The position numbers and the translations under genes are program-made. A model generated the notes under the pieces. It saw only the letters and a program-made list of their open reading frames with translations. It ran no database searches and was not told the origin of the DNA. DNA of 64,000 nt from DASSUW01 sp036257565 (GTDB lineage Bacteria; Actinomycetota; Thermoleophilia; Solirubrobacterales; Solirubrobacteraceae): NCBI GenBank assembly GCA_036257565.1, contig DATAFH010000074.1, positions 20,249-84,248 of the forward strand, given 5' to 3'. Of the stretch, positions 26,449-35,988 are shown piece by piece; position 1 is the stretch's first letter; each line of letters starts with the position of its first letter.

Positions 26449-27210
26449 CTACACCAGCGGGGGCGGCGTCATGCCGTGCCGGCGCATACCGTCCTCGATC
26501 ACTGCGACCATGGTCTCGACGACCTTGACGCGGGCGTAGCGCTTCGACTCGGCCTCGACGAGCGTCCACGGCGCGAAGTCCGTGCTCGTGCGCTCGAGCA
26601 TGTCCTCGATCGCCTGCGAGTACGCACGCCGCTTCTTGCGGTTGCGCCAGTCCTCGTCGGTCAGCTTCCAGCTCTTGAGCGGGTCCTTCGCGCGCTGCTC
26701 GAAGCGCTTCTTCTGCTCCTTCGAGGAGACGTGGAGCCAGAACTTGACGAGCAGCATCCCCTCGTCGACCAGCATGCGCTCGAACTCGACGATCTCGCCG
26801 TATGCTCGCCCCCAGGCGTCCCGCGAGGCGAAACCCTCGACGCGTTCCACGAGCACGCGGCCGTACCAGGAGCGGTCGAGCACCGCCATTCCGCCCCAGC
26901 CCGGGAGCGGCGGCCAGAAGCGCCACAGCCAGTGGTGGCGCTTCTCGTCGTAGGTGGGGGCCGCGAACTGCTTGACGCGTACGTGGCGGGGGTCGAGCGG
27001 CGCTACGAGGCGCTTGATCGCCCCGCCCTTGCCGGACGCGTCCCAGCCCTCGAAGAGCACGCACAGCGGCGGGCCGATCTGCCCGTCGTCGATCAGGCCG
27101 CCGAGCACGAGCCGCAGCTGCAGCAGCCGCGTCTGCGCGGCGTCGAGCCGCGCCGCCTCCTCCTCGCGGCTCAGCTTGAGCGACAGGTCGAGCTCATCGA
27201 GTCGTTCCAC
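26449..27210 (-). CDS. ppk2: Polyphosphate kinase 2 family protein
   Basis: This 253-residue P-loop enzyme has Walker A in FEGWDASGKGG (about residues 53-63) and Walker B/lid motif LDRSWYGRVLVERVEGF. PPK2 enzymes transfer phosphate between polyphosphate and nucleoside mono- or diphosphates. The class cannot be fixed by eye. The N-terminal 30 residues are a charged helix. Its start overlaps by 17 bp the end of the upstream small membrane-protein gene, so the two are likely co-transcribed. Confidence 0.88.
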   Translation of the reverse strand: MERLDELDLSLKLSREEEAARLDAAQTRLLQLRLVLGGLIDDGQIGPPLCVLFEGWDASGKGGAIKRLVAPLDPRHVRVKQFAAPTYDEKRHHWLWRFWPPLPGWGGMAVLDRSWYGRVLVERVEGFASRDAWGRAYGEIVEFERMLVDEGMLLVKFWLHVSSKEQKKRFEQRAKDPLKSWKLTDEDWRNRKKRRAYSQAIEDMLERTSTDFAPWTLVEAESKRYARVKVVETMVAVIEDGMRRHGMTPPPLV

Positions 27211-27655
27211 TATGCGGGGATATCACCAGATCGCGCACTCGCAGGACGGCCAGGTCACGCGGCACGACGTCGACCGGCGTGGCGAAGCCTTCGAAGACGC
27301 CCAAGCCCCGGTAGTCCGCGAACCGCATGACGCGGTCCCCGCGCAGGAAGATGAACTGCTCGCCGGTCGGGAAGTCGTCGCCCGTCCACTCGTAGCCGAG
27401 TCGCGCCGAGATCGCCTCGCGCGGCGCCCCGCGGGCGACGATGAGGACGACGTCCCACTCGCCGGGGACGAGACGGACGAGGTCCACCCGTCCGCCGCTC
27501 TCGCGCTCGGCCAGCGCGATCGCGCGCGTGAGGTTCTCCGAGAGCACGTTGTCGACCGCGATGTCGTCTTCGTCGCTGCCGCGGACGACCGCCAGCGACA
27601 GCCCGCCGATCAGCAGCGCGAGCACCGTCCCCACGACCACCAGAGCGCGCGTCAT
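27194..27655 (-). CDS. Membrane-anchored hypothetical protein
   Basis: A 153-residue protein with one N-terminal membrane segment (about residues 4-24, ALVVVGTVLALLIGGLSLAVV) that may be a signal anchor, followed by a mixed alpha/beta domain. No motif of known function is visible. It is divergent from ileS, only 10 bp away, and its 3' end overlaps ppk2 by 17 bp. Confidence 0.65.
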   Translation of the reverse strand: MTRALVVVGTVLALLIGGLSLAVVRGSDEDDIAVDNVLSENLTRAIALAERESGGRVDLVRLVPGEWDVVLIVARGAPREAISARLGYEWTGDDFPTGEQFIFLRGDRVMRFADYRGLGVFEGFATPVDVVPRDLAVLRVRDLVISPHSGTTR

Positions 27656-27665
27656 CCCACCTAGA

Positions 27666-30600
27666 ATGGCCGGTCCCGTGACGCCGCTGCGCCCATTGCC
27701 CGCCAGGCCCGACTTCCCGAAGCTCGAGGAGGAGGTCCTGCAGCGCTGGCGCGACCGCGACGTCTTCCACGAGTCGGTGCGGCGTCGCCAGGGCGCGGAG
27801 CCGTTCGTCTTCTACGAGGGGCCGCCGACCGCCAACGGGCGCCCGGGCTCCCACCACGTCCTCTCGCGAGTGTTCAAGGACATCTTCCCGCGCTACCAGA
27901 CGATGCGCGGCCGTTACGTCGAGCGCAAGGGCGGCTGGGACTGCCACGGCCTGCCGGTGGAGATCGCGGTCGAGCAGAAGCTCGGCTTCAAGTCGAAGGA
28001 GGACATCGAGCGCTACGGCATCGCGGAGTTCAACGCGGAGTGCCGCGCGTCGGTGTTCGAGTTCCTCGAGGACTGGAACGCGCTGACCGAGCGGATCGGC
28101 TACTGGGTCGACCTCGACGACGCGTACCGCACGCTCGACCCGCCGTACATCGAGTCGGTCTGGTGGGCGCTGAAGACGATGTGGGACCGCGACCTGCTCT
28201 ACGAGGGTCACAAGGTCGTGCCGTACTGCGTGCGCTGCGGCACCGCGCTGTCCTCACACGAGGTCGCGCAGGGCTACCGGGACGTCGAGGACCCCAGCGT
28301 CTACGTGCGCTTCCCGATCACCCGTTCGGCCGGCGCGCTGCGCGAGGGCGACAACGTGCTCGCGTGGACGACCACGCCGTGGACGCTGCTCTCCAACGCC
28401 GCGCTCGCCGTCGCCCCCGACCTCGCGTACGTGCGCACCGCCGACGGCCACGTGCTGGCCGAGGCGCGCGCCGGAGCGGTGCTGGGCGAGGGCGTCGAGG
28501 TCACCGACCGCTTCCACGGGCGCGACATGCTGGGCGCCGGCTACGAGCCGCCCTTCCCGTTCATCGCCACCGAGGAGTTCGGGCCCAAGGGCCACACGAT
28601 CGTGCCCGGCGACTTCGTCAGCGCCGAGGACGGCACGGGCGTCGTACACACCTCGATCTCGTTCGGCGAGGACGACTTCCGGATCGGGCTCGAGCAGGGC
28701 ATCCCGGTCGTCAACCCGGTGCGGCTCGACGGCACGTTCGAGGACCGGATGGGCCCGTTCGCCGGGCGCTGGGTGAAGGACGCCGACCCCGACATCGTCG
28801 AGGCGCTGCGCGAGAGCGGGCGGCTGCTGAGCTCCGAGCGCTTTCTGCACTCCTACCCGCACTGCTGGCGCTGCGGCACGCCGCTCCTCTACTACGCGAA
28901 GCCGTCGTGGTACATCCGCACGTCGGCCCTGCGCGACCGCCTGCTGGCGGCCAACGAGACGATCGAATGGCACCCCGAGCACATCAAGCACGGGCGCTTC
29001 GGCAAGTGGCTCGAGAACAACGTCGACTGGGCGATCTCGCGCGAGCGCTACTGGGGCACGCCGCTGCCGGTGTGGCGCAACGACGCCGGCGAGACGATCG
29101 CCATCGGCTCGTTCGACGAGCTCGAGCGGCTCAGCGGCGTGCGGCTCGAGGATCCGCACCGGCCGTACGTCGACGAGGTCGAGATCCCGTCGCCGACGGG
29201 CGGCGAGCCGCTGCGCCGCGTGCCCGAGGTCATCGACGTGTGGTTCGACTCCGGCGCCATGCCGTTCGCCCAGTGGCACGCGCCGCGCGAGAACGAGGAC
29301 CACTTCCGGGAGCGCTTCCCGGCCGACTACATCTGCGAGGCGATCGACCAGACGCGCGGCTGGTTCTACTCGCTGCTCGCCGTGTCGACGCTCCTGTTCG
29401 ACCAGTCGCCGTACCGGACGTGCCTGTGCCTCGGTCACATCGCCGACGCCGAGGGCAAGAAGATGTCCAAGTCGCTCGGGAACATCGTCGTGCCGTGGGA
29501 GGTCATCGACCGCCACGGCGCGGACGCGTTCCGCTGGTACTACCTCACGAGCAAGCAGCCATGGGACGGCTACCTGTTCTCGGTCGACACGGTGGGCGAG
29601 TCCGTGCGCCAGTTCCTGCTGCAGCTGTGGAACACGTACTCGTTCCTCGTCCTCTACGCGAACGTCAACGACGTGACCGAGTACGGGGAGCCGGAGACCC
29701 AGCTCGACCGCTGGGCGCTCTCCCGCCTGCACTCGACGACCGCGGTGGTCCGCGACCGGCTCGACCACTACGACGCCACGCGCGCCGGCCACGCGATCGC
29801 GACGTTCGTGGACGAGCTCTCGAACTGGTACGTGCGGCGCTCGCGCGCACGGTTCTGGGACGGCGACCCCGCGGCCTTCGGGACGCTGCGGACGTGCCTG
29901 GTCGGCGTCGCCCACCTGCTCGCCCCCTTCTCCCCGTTCCTGGCCGACGAGATCTACGACAACCTCGACGGCGCCGAGCCCAGCGTGCACTTGTGCGACT
30001 TCCCCGAGGTCGGCCCGCGGGACCTCGAGCTCGAGGTCGCGATGGGCGTCGTGCGGGAGACCGTGCGGCTCGGCCTCGCCGCGCGCGGGCAGGCCAGGCT
30101 CGGGGTCCGCCAGCCGCTGCGGGCGGCGGTCGTCGTGGCCGCCGGCGGCGAGCGGGCCGCGATCGAGCGGCTCGAGGAGATCGTGCGCGCCGAGCTCAAC
30201 GTGAAGGAGCTGCGCTACGTCTCGCAGGCCGACGAGCTGGGCTCCTACGACGTCAAGCCGAACTACCGGGCGCTCGGTCCGCGCTTCGGCAAGCACATGC
30301 CGCAGGTCGCCGCCGCGGTGGCCGCGCTCGAGCCGGCGAGGGTGGCCGAGTCGCTGCGCGGGGACCGCGCGGTGGGCATCAGCGTCGACGGGCACGACCA
30401 CGAGCTCGGGGCGGACGACCTGCTGCTCGCGATCAGCCCGCTCGAGGGCTACCAGCTCGAGCGCGAGGGCTCGCACGCGGTGGCGCTCGAGCTCGAGCTC
30501 GACGACGAGCTGGTGCGCGAAGGGCTGGCGCGCGAGATCGTGCACGCCGTCCAGAACGCGCGCAAGACCGCGGGGCTCGAGGTCGCCGACCGGATCGAGC

Positions 30601-30761
30601 TCACGCTCGGGGGCGACGAGGAGCTGCTGGCCGCGGCGCGCGCGTTCGAGCCGCACCTCGCGGGCGAGACGCTCGCGGTGCGCGTGAGCTACGACGGCGT
30701 CGCGGGCGAGGAGGCGACCATCAAGGGCCGCCCCCTGCACATCGCGGTGCGGCGCGCCTAG
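27666..30761 (+). CDS. ileS: Isoleucine-tRNA ligase
   Basis: This 1031-residue class I aminoacyl-tRNA synthetase has an HIGH-equivalent in PPTANGRPGSHHVLSR, the GWDCHGLPVE segment and an editing domain with WTTTPWTLLSNAALAV. The KMSKS motif is intact in KKMSKSLGN. The opening FYEGPPTANG and the C-terminal extension with no terminal zinc knuckle match the IleS2-like branch, which often tolerates mupirocin. A CVRCGTALSSHEV zinc motif lies in the insertion domain. ATG 27666 is chosen; GTG 27678 is a near alternative. The TAG stop shares its CTAG with the convergent thioredoxin stop. Confidence 0.95.
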   Translation: MAGPVTPLRPLPARPDFPKLEEEVLQRWRDRDVFHESVRRRQGAEPFVFYEGPPTANGRPGSHHVLSRVFKDIFPRYQTMRGRYVERKGGWDCHGLPVEIAVEQKLGFKSKEDIERYGIAEFNAECRASVFEFLEDWNALTERIGYWVDLDDAYRTLDPPYIESVWWALKTMWDRDLLYEGHKVVPYCVRCGTALSSHEVAQGYRDVEDPSVYVRFPITRSAGALREGDNVLAWTTTPWTLLSNAALAVAPDLAYVRTADGHVLAEARAGAVLGEGVEVTDRFHGRDMLGAGYEPPFPFIATEEFGPKGHTIVPGDFVSAEDGTGVVHTSISFGEDDFRIGLEQGIPVVNPVRLDGTFEDRMGPFAGRWVKDADPDIVEALRESGRLLSSERFLHSYPHCWRCGTPLLYYAKPSWYIRTSALRDRLLAANETIEWHPEHIKHGRFGKWLENNVDWAISRERYWGTPLPVWRNDAGETIAIGSFDELERLSGVRLEDPHRPYVDEVEIPSPTGGEPLRRVPEVIDVWFDSGAMPFAQWHAPRENEDHFRERFPADYICEAIDQTRGWFYSLLAVSTLLFDQSPYRTCLCLGHIADAEGKKMSKSLGNIVVPWEVIDRHGADAFRWYYLTSKQPWDGYLFSVDTVGESVRQFLLQLWNTYSFLVLYANVNDVTEYGEPETQLDRWALSRLHSTTAVVRDRLDHYDATRAGHAIATFVDELSNWYVRRSRARFWDGDPAAFGTLRTCLVGVAHLLAPFSPFLADEIYDNLDGAEPSVHLCDFPEVGPRDLELEVAMGVVRETVRLGLAARGQARLGVRQPLRAAVVVAAGGERAAIERLEEIVRAELNVKELRYVSQADELGSYDVKPNYRALGPRFGKHMPQVAAAVAALEPARVAESLRGDRAVGISVDGHDHELGADDLLLAISPLEGYQLEREGSHAVALELELDDELVREGLAREIVHAVQNARKTAGLEVADRIELTLGGDEELLAAARAFEPHLAGETLAVRVSYDGVAGEEATIKGRPLHIAVRRA

Positions 30762-31084
30762 GCGAGCGCCGGCTCGAGCTGCGCCTCGAGGCGCTTGCGC
30801 GGCTGGGCGCCCTGGATGCGGGCGGCCTCGGCGCCGTCGCGGAACAGCACCATCGTGGGGATCGCGAGGATGCCGTAGTTCGCGGCGGTCTCCATGTTCT
30901 CGTCGATGTTGAGCTTCACGACGCGCAGGTCCTCGCGTTCGGCGTCGATCTCCTCGAGGATCGGGGAGACGAGCCGGCAGGGTCCGCACCACGGCGCCCA
31001 GAAGTCGACGAGCACCGGGGTCTCGGACTCGATGACCTCGGCCTGGAAGGTGGTGTCGGTGACGCTGATTACGCTGCCGGCCAT
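30758..31084 (-). CDS. trxA: Thioredoxin
   Basis: This 108-residue protein has the redox motif WCGPC in VDFWAPWCGPCRLVSPILEE, the cis-proline in GILAIPTMVLF and normal thioredoxin length. It reduces disulfides in cytoplasmic proteins. ATG 31084 starts MAGSVISVTDTTF, the usual family opening. A TATACT hexamer about 40 bp upstream is a good -10 candidate. The stop overlaps the ileS stop in a CTAG. Confidence 0.95.
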   Translation of the reverse strand: MAGSVISVTDTTFQAEVIESETPVLVDFWAPWCGPCRLVSPILEEIDAEREDLRVVKLNIDENMETAANYGILAIPTMVLFRDGAEAARIQGAQPRKRLEAQLEPALA

Positions 31085-31123
31085 AGACGTTTCAGGGCTC
31101 CTCTCGAACACTTTGCTTCAGAA

Positions 31124-31129
31124 AGTATA
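31124..31129 (-). promoter_or_regulatory. Candidate -10 element for trxA
   Basis: Minus-strand TATACT matches the sigma-70-family -10 consensus at five of six positions, about 40 bases before the thioredoxin ATG. The expected -35 position (31147-31152) reads CGTGGA, a poor match, so the promoter is only partly supported. The same 84-bp gap must also hold the polX promoter. Confidence 0.45.
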
Positions 31130-31168
31130 GCTAGGGGCCGCGGCGTTCCACGTACCCTAGGTCTCCGC

Positions 31169-32911
31169 GTGGCAGACCTCACGAACGCCCAGATCGCCGC
31201 CGCCTTCGAGGAGCTGGCGGACCTCTACGAGCTCGACGGGGCGGTGCAGTACCGGGTGATCGCGTACCGCAACGCGGCCCGCACGGTGCGCGACTCCTCG
31301 GTGTCCGTCGCCCAGCTCGCACGCGAGGGCCGTGTGACCGAGTTGCCGAACATCGGCAACACGCTCGAGGACAAGCTGCTCGCGCTCGAGCAGACGGGCG
31401 ACATCCCGTCCGCCCAGAAGCTGCGCGCGAAGATCCCGGTCGGCCTCGTGTCGGTCATGCACCTGCCCGGCTTCGGGGCCCGGCGGGCCCGGCGGCTCTA
31501 CGACGAGCTGGGCGTGGACTCGCTCGACGCGCTGCGCGCGGCCGCCGAGGCCGGGCGCATCCGCGGCTTGCGCGGGTTCGGCCCGAAGGCCGAGGAGAAC
31601 CTCAAGCGCGCGCTCTCCGAGCAGGGGGACGACGGCCCGGCGCCCCGCATCCTGCTCTCGCGGGCGCTCCCGGTCGCCGACCAGGTGGTGGGCGCGCTGC
31701 GCGGGCACCCGGCGGCCGACCGCGTCGAGGTCGCGGGCTCGCTGCGCCGCCTGACCGACGCGGTGAAGGACATCGACATCATCGCCACCGCCTCCGACCC
31801 GGCGGCCCTGGCCGGCTCGCTCGGCGAGCTGCCGATCGTCGAGGCGGTCCAGAACACGGGCGAGGCCGGCGCGCGGGTCAGCACCCACCAGGGCATGAAG
31901 ATCGACCTCAAGGTCGTCGAGCCCGACCAGTTCGGCAACGTCCTGCAGCACTTCACCGGCTCCAAGGCGCACAACGTCGCGCTGCGCGAGGCGGCCGTGC
32001 GCCGCGGCCTGCACGTCTCCGAGTACGGGATCCTCGACGACGCGACCGGCGAGACGCTGCGGTGCGCGACCGAAGAGGAGGTCTACGCGGCGCTGGGGCT
32101 CGAGTGGATCCCGCCGGAGCTGCGCGAGGGCCGCGGCGAGCTCGAGGCGGGCGCGCGCGGTGAGCTGCCGCAGCTGATCGAGCTGGGCGACCTCCGCGGC
32201 GATCTGCACTGCCACACGACGACCTCCGACGGCCGTCATACCGCCGAGGAGATGGCGCTCGCCGCCCGCGAGCGCGGCCGCGAGTACCTAGCGATCACCG
32301 ACCACTCGGCCTCGCACGGCTTCGGCGACAATGTCACGGCCGACGAGCTGTGGGCGCGCATCGAGGAGATCCGCGCCCTCAACGAGCGGCTCCAGGGCAT
32401 CGAGCTGCTGATCGGCACGGAGTCCAACATCCTGCCGGACGGCTCGCCCGACTACCCGGACGACCTCCTGGCCGAGCTGGACTGGGTGATCGCCTCGGTG
32501 CACACGTCGTTCGCGATGGGCCGCAAGGAGATGACCGACAGGATGGTGGCGGCCATCGAGCATCCCCACGTGGACGCCATCGGGCATCCGACCGGGCGCA
32601 AGATCGAAACGCGCCCGCCCTACGAGCTCGACATGGAGCGGGTGATCGAGGCGGCGGCGCGCACCGGGACGATGATCGAGATCAACTCGTCGCCCGACCG
32701 GCGCGACCTCAATGACATCCACGCGCGGGAGGCGGCCCGCGCCGGCGTCCGCATCATCATCGACTCCGACGCGCACTCGATCCGCGAGCTCGAGCTCCCG
32801 CGGTACGGGATCGCCACGGCGCGGCGCGCCTGGCTGACCGCCGCCGACGTGGCCAACACCCGCCCCTGGGCCGAGTTCGCGCCGCTGCGCAAGCGGACCG
32901 CCCGGAGCTAG
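31169..32911 (+). CDS. polX: DNA polymerase X with PHP exonuclease domain
   Basis: This 580-residue protein has an N-terminal helix-hairpin-helix/8-kDa region (LPNIGNTLEDKL and LPGFGARRARRLYDELG). The Pol X catalytic centre is in VEVAGSLRRL and VKDIDIIA, with the third Asp in KIDLKVV. A C-terminal PHP domain opens with GDLHCHTTTSDG and includes AITDHSASHG, HTSFAMGRKE and DSDAH. PolX fills short gaps in base excision repair and PHP gives 3'-5' exonuclease activity. The start is GTG at 31169. Its TAG stop shares a CTAG with the next convergent gene. Confidence 0.93.
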   Translation: MADLTNAQIAAAFEELADLYELDGAVQYRVIAYRNAARTVRDSSVSVAQLAREGRVTELPNIGNTLEDKLLALEQTGDIPSAQKLRAKIPVGLVSVMHLPGFGARRARRLYDELGVDSLDALRAAAEAGRIRGLRGFGPKAEENLKRALSEQGDDGPAPRILLSRALPVADQVVGALRGHPAADRVEVAGSLRRLTDAVKDIDIIATASDPAALAGSLGELPIVEAVQNTGEAGARVSTHQGMKIDLKVVEPDQFGNVLQHFTGSKAHNVALREAAVRRGLHVSEYGILDDATGETLRCATEEEVYAALGLEWIPPELREGRGELEAGARGELPQLIELGDLRGDLHCHTTTSDGRHTAEEMALAARERGREYLAITDHSASHGFGDNVTADELWARIEEIRALNERLQGIELLIGTESNILPDGSPDYPDDLLAELDWVIASVHTSFAMGRKEMTDRMVAAIEHPHVDAIGHPTGRKIETRPPYELDMERVIEAAARTGTMIEINSSPDRRDLNDIHAREAARAGVRIIIDSDAHSIRELELPRYGIATARRAWLTAADVANTRPWAEFAPLRKRTARS

Positions 32912-33423
32912 ACCTCTTGCAGGAACGCGCCGCCGAAGCCCGGCGTGCGCACGAGCCGGATCGGTTGGGTCGGCGACGTGGCGTCGACGTAGAAGCGTGC
33001 CGCGTCGCGCTCCTCGATCGCCTGCACGGCGGCGTCCTGGCGGCGCCACGCGAGCGCCCAGATGAGCGCGCCGCCCGCCGCGACCGCGGCGACCGGCGGG
33101 CGGATGATGCCCAGGGCGGAGAACACGAGCGTGTAGAGCAGCAGGGGCCACAGGCGGTTGACGAGCGTGCGCCCCGGCCGCAGCTCGGGCAGCGTCGTCT
33201 GGGTGCGCGCCGACGCGAGCAGCCGCGCGATCGCGGGCGACGTGCTCGACCGGCGCCCCAGCCACGCCCCGATCACGATCGAGCCGCCCCACCACACGGC
33301 GCAGAACACCAGCAGCGTCCGGTCGGGCTCGCGCGAGAGGCCGATCACCGTGATCGCGGCGAGCAGCGTCGCCGAGCCTGCACTCAGGAGCACGGTCGCC
33401 TTGAGGAAGTCGCCGAAGCGCAC
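32908..33423 (-). CDS. Hypothetical membrane protein
   Basis: A 171-residue protein with four predicted membrane helices in two pairs (about residues 10-27, 38-55, 90-105 and 107-125) separated by a polar loop with PELRPGRTL. No family was recognised. The start is GTG at 33423, three bases after the otsB stop, so it is probably co-transcribed with the trehalose-phosphatase. Confidence 0.65.
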   Translation of the reverse strand: MRFGDFLKATVLLSAGSATLLAAITVIGLSREPDRTLLVFCAVWWGGSIVIGAWLGRRSSTSPAIARLLASARTQTTLPELRPGRTLVNRLWPLLLYTLVFSALGIIRPPVAAVAAGGALIWALAWRRQDAAVQAIEERDAARFYVDATSPTQPIRLVRTPGFGGAFLQEV

Positions 33424-33426
33424 CGG

Positions 33427-34227
33427 TCAGTCGAGCAGCGCCTGCAGCAGCTCGCGCACGCCGTCCGTGCCGTCGACCATCACGTCGGCCTCCTTGGCGA
33501 GCTCCGTCGGGCCTTCGTCCGAGCGCACGCCGACGCGCACGGCCGCGCCCAGCCGGCCGGCCTCCACCAGCTCGGTCAGCCCGCGGAACGCGTCGAGGTC
33601 GGTGGTGTCGTCCCCGACGTAGAGCGCGGCGGCCAGGTTCTTGTCGCGCAGGAGGGAGACGACGCCCGCGCCCTTGTCGATCCGCACCGGCGGGCGGATC
33701 TCGAGCACCTTGCGACCCCAGTGGACCGTGAAACCGGCCTGCTCGGCGCGCGCGGCGACATCCTCGACCGCCGCCTGCGCCTCCTCCTCGTCGGGCACGC
33801 CGCGCCAGTGCAGCGCCGCGATCGCCTCCTTGTCCTCGAGCCGCACGCGCAGGCGGCGTAGCCGCTCGTCGAACGCATCCTCGGTGAAGTTCTGGACGCG
33901 GCGGGTCCAGGCCTGGAGCTCGCGGTCGAGCTGCGGGGCGGTCGAGCCCGGCATCAGCACCTCGGAGCCGTGCGAGCCGAGGTAGGCGATCGAGCCGAGC
34001 GACACGATTCGCCGCGCGTCGGGCGCCCGCCGGCCCGAGACGCAGGCGACCACGCCGTAGCGGCGTGCGACCTCGATCAGCGGCCGCCGCGTGGTCTCGG
34101 GCATGTGCGCGTCGTCGGGGTGCTGGACGATCGGAGCCAGGACCCCGTCGACGTCCAGCAGGACGCCGGACCGCTGAGGCTCGGCCTTGAGCGGGCGGAG
34201 GAGCTCCTCGAGGGTTCCCGTGGCCAC
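33427..34227 (-). CDS. otsB: Trehalose-6-phosphate phosphatase
   Basis: This 266-residue HAD phosphatase has motif I as LLDVDGVLAPI (two catalytic Asp), motif II Ser in ACVSGRRAPD, and motif IV GDDTTDLDAF. The HGSEV segment after motif II is typical of OtsB. It removes phosphate from trehalose-6-phosphate to make the compatible solute trehalose. No otsA synthase is in the window. The start is GTG at 34227. Neighbouring MscL also relates to osmotic stress, though it is on a separate transcript. Confidence 0.88.
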   Translation of the reverse strand: MATGTLEELLRPLKAEPQRSGVLLDVDGVLAPIVQHPDDAHMPETTRRPLIEVARRYGVVACVSGRRAPDARRIVSLGSIAYLGSHGSEVLMPGSTAPQLDRELQAWTRRVQNFTEDAFDERLRRLRVRLEDKEAIAALHWRGVPDEEEAQAAVEDVAARAEQAGFTVHWGRKVLEIRPPVRIDKGAGVVSLLRDKNLAAALYVGDDTTDLDAFRGLTELVEAGRLGAAVRVGVRSDEGPTELAKEADVMVDGTDGVRELLQALLD

Positions 34228-34247
34228 CCCGATTAGTATGGCGGCCG

Positions 34248-34622
34248 ATGGCCGACCCTGTGAGAGGCGACGGCTGGACGATCGCCATGCTCGACGACCT
34301 GGGCGAGGGGCCCGGCTTCCGAAAGGTGCGCGTTCCGCTCGGCGTGACCGAGTTCGGTGTCAACGCCGTCGTGCTCCCGCCGGGCTTCACGAGCCGCCGC
34401 CACTTCCACGAGCGCCAGCAGGAGCTCTACCTGGTGCTGCAGGGCGAGATCGAGTTCGAGCTCGGCGACGAACGTCACACGCTCGGACCGGGCGGCCTGG
34501 CGCGCGTCGACCCGCCGACCGTGCGCTCGCTGCGCAACACGTCGGACACCGACGAGGCGATGTACTTCTGCGTGGGCGGCCAGGGCGGCTACGTCGGTCG
34601 CGACGGTCGGCCGCCGCCCTAG
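34248..34622 (+). CDS. Cupin-domain protein
   Basis: A 124-residue single cupin. Motif 1 is RHFHERQQELYLVLQGEIEF, with two His (one as HxH) and Glu; motif 2 is less conserved (ARVDPPTVRSLRN) and lacks its His. Metal binding is therefore weaker or different from typical cupins. Function is unknown. It is divergent from otsB (20 bp) and shares a CTAG stop with mscL. Confidence 0.75.
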   Translation: MADPVRGDGWTIAMLDDLGEGPGFRKVRVPLGVTEFGVNAVVLPPGFTSRRHFHERQQELYLVLQGEIEFELGDERHTLGPGGLARVDPPTVRSLRNTSDTDEAMYFCVGGQGGYVGRDGRPPP

Positions 34623-35002
34623 GGGCGTGCCTTCAGCAGGTCGCGGATCTCGCCGAGCAGCACGACGTTCTCGGGCACGGCCTCGGGCTCGGGCTCCTCG
34701 CCCGCCTTACGGCGCGCCATCAGCGCGTTGACGGGCTTGACGACGAGGAAGAAGACCGAGGCGCCGATGATCAGGAACGAGACGATCGCGTTGATGAACT
34801 CGCCGTAGCGGAACCGCGACTCGTTGACCGTGACGGTCAGCCCCGCGAAGTCCGGCTTGCCGCCGACGGCGGCGATCAGCGGCGTGAGCAGGTCCTCGAC
34901 AAACGACGTGACGACGGCGCCGAAGGCCGCGCCGAGGATCACCGCCACCGCCAGGTCGATGACGTTGCCACGCAGCAGGAACTCGCGGAACTCCTTGATC
35001 AT
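34619..35002 (-). CDS. mscL: Large-conductance mechanosensitive channel
   Basis: This 127-residue protein has the MscL plan: amphipathic N-terminus MIKEFREFLLRGNVIDLAV, pore helix 1 with AVAVILGAAFGAVVTS, a periplasmic loop, helix 2 (INAIVSFLIIGASVFFLVV) and a charged C-terminal bundle ending in LLGEIRDLL. It opens when membrane tension rises and releases solutes during hypo-osmotic shock. The ATG at 35002 is fixed by the family N-terminus. Its stop overlaps the convergent cupin stop in a CTAG. Confidence 0.95.
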   Translation of the reverse strand: MIKEFREFLLRGNVIDLAVAVILGAAFGAVVTSFVEDLLTPLIAAVGGKPDFAGLTVTVNESRFRYGEFINAIVSFLIIGASVFFLVVKPVNALMARRKAGEEPEPEAVPENVVLLGEIRDLLKARP

Positions 35003-35036
35003 CCGGGCCTCCCTCGAATCGGTGGTGTGGCGGCGG

Positions 35037-35930
35037 CTAGTAACCGGCGGCCAGGTCGATCTGCGCGAGCAGCGGCTGACCGGCCCCAAAGCGGCGCACA
35101 TTCTGGCCGACGTGGTCGGCGAGGTAGTGACGGAGGGTCGCGCTGGGGTTCGCCACGTGGGGCGTGATCAGGGCCCGCGGCTCGGACCACAGCGGGTGGC
35201 CGGCCGGCAGCGGTTCGGGGTCCGTGACGTCGAGCGCGGCGCCGCCGATCGCGCCGCGCGCCAGCGCCGCGACGACCGCGTCGGTGTCGACCAATGAGCC
35301 GCGGGCGACGTTGACGAGCCACGCGTCGTCGCGCATCACCTCGAGCTCGGCGGCTCCGACCAGGTGCTGCGTCCGGTCGGTGGCGGGTGCGGCGATGACG
35401 ACGAAGCGGGCTTGCGGCCACACCTCGTCCAGGCGGTCGGCGGGCAGCGTCTCGGCGGCGCCGGGGACCGGCCGGCCGCGGCGCGTCACCGCCAGCACCT
35501 CGGTCTCGTGCGGCTCCAGCAGGGCGATCAGCGCGCGGCCGATGCCGCCGGCGCCGACGATCGCCACCGTCGCACGGTGCAGCCCGATGACCGCCGGCTC
35601 GGTCCAGTGGTCGGCGCGGGCGCACTCGTGGAGCTTGCGGGTGCCGGCGAGCATGAGGGCGAGGGTGTGCTCGGCCACGGGGTGCGCGAACGCCCCGGCG
35701 GCCGACGTCCACACGCGGGCGGAGTCGATGCGCCCGAGCCAGCGCTCGACGCCGGCGGACGGGAGCTGCACCCACTGGATTCCGTCGGGGACGCGATCGG
35801 GGAAGCGCGTCCAGTCGAGCCACACGAGCGCGTCGGCCTCGTCGAGCGGCGCCACGCGGCCGCCCGCGGCCTCGACCGCTCCCTCGACCTCCGGATCGCG
35901 CTCGGGCGCGACGTGCACGGCCGGTGTCAT
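35037..35930 (-). CDS. D-2-hydroxyacid dehydrogenase-family NAD(P) oxidoreductase
   Basis: This 297-residue protein has the NAD-binding Rossmann motif VAIVGAGGIGRAL, the VNVARGSLVDTDAVVAAL signature with the catalytic Arg region, DVTDPEPLP with the catalytic Glu, and ITPHVAN with the His. It is shorter than the usual 310-330 residues at the N-terminus. Substrates of this family include glyoxylate and various 2-keto acids; none can be chosen here. It sits downstream of nothing obvious and is divergent from the YihY gene. Confidence 0.85.
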   Translation of the reverse strand: MTPAVHVAPERDPEVEGAVEAAGGRVAPLDEADALVWLDWTRFPDRVPDGIQWVQLPSAGVERWLGRIDSARVWTSAAGAFAHPVAEHTLALMLAGTRKLHECARADHWTEPAVIGLHRATVAIVGAGGIGRALIALLEPHETEVLAVTRRGRPVPGAAETLPADRLDEVWPQARFVVIAAPATDRTQHLVGAAELEVMRDDAWLVNVARGSLVDTDAVVAALARGAIGGAALDVTDPEPLPAGHPLWSEPRALITPHVANPSATLRHYLADHVGQNVRRFGAGQPLLAQIDLAAGY

Positions 35931-35988
35931 GGCGCGAAGGTACACACCGGCCGGACTAAGCGGGCGCCCGCGCGGGCAACCCGTTGAC

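Noticed and set aside
28254..30992. 912-codon minus-strand open frame opposite ileS
   Set aside because: Shadow of the synthetase gene; no motif, biased composition.
28040..31168. Upstream extension of PolX across the ileS region
   Set aside because: Runs through ileS in a wrong frame; GTG 31169 gives the normal PolX start.
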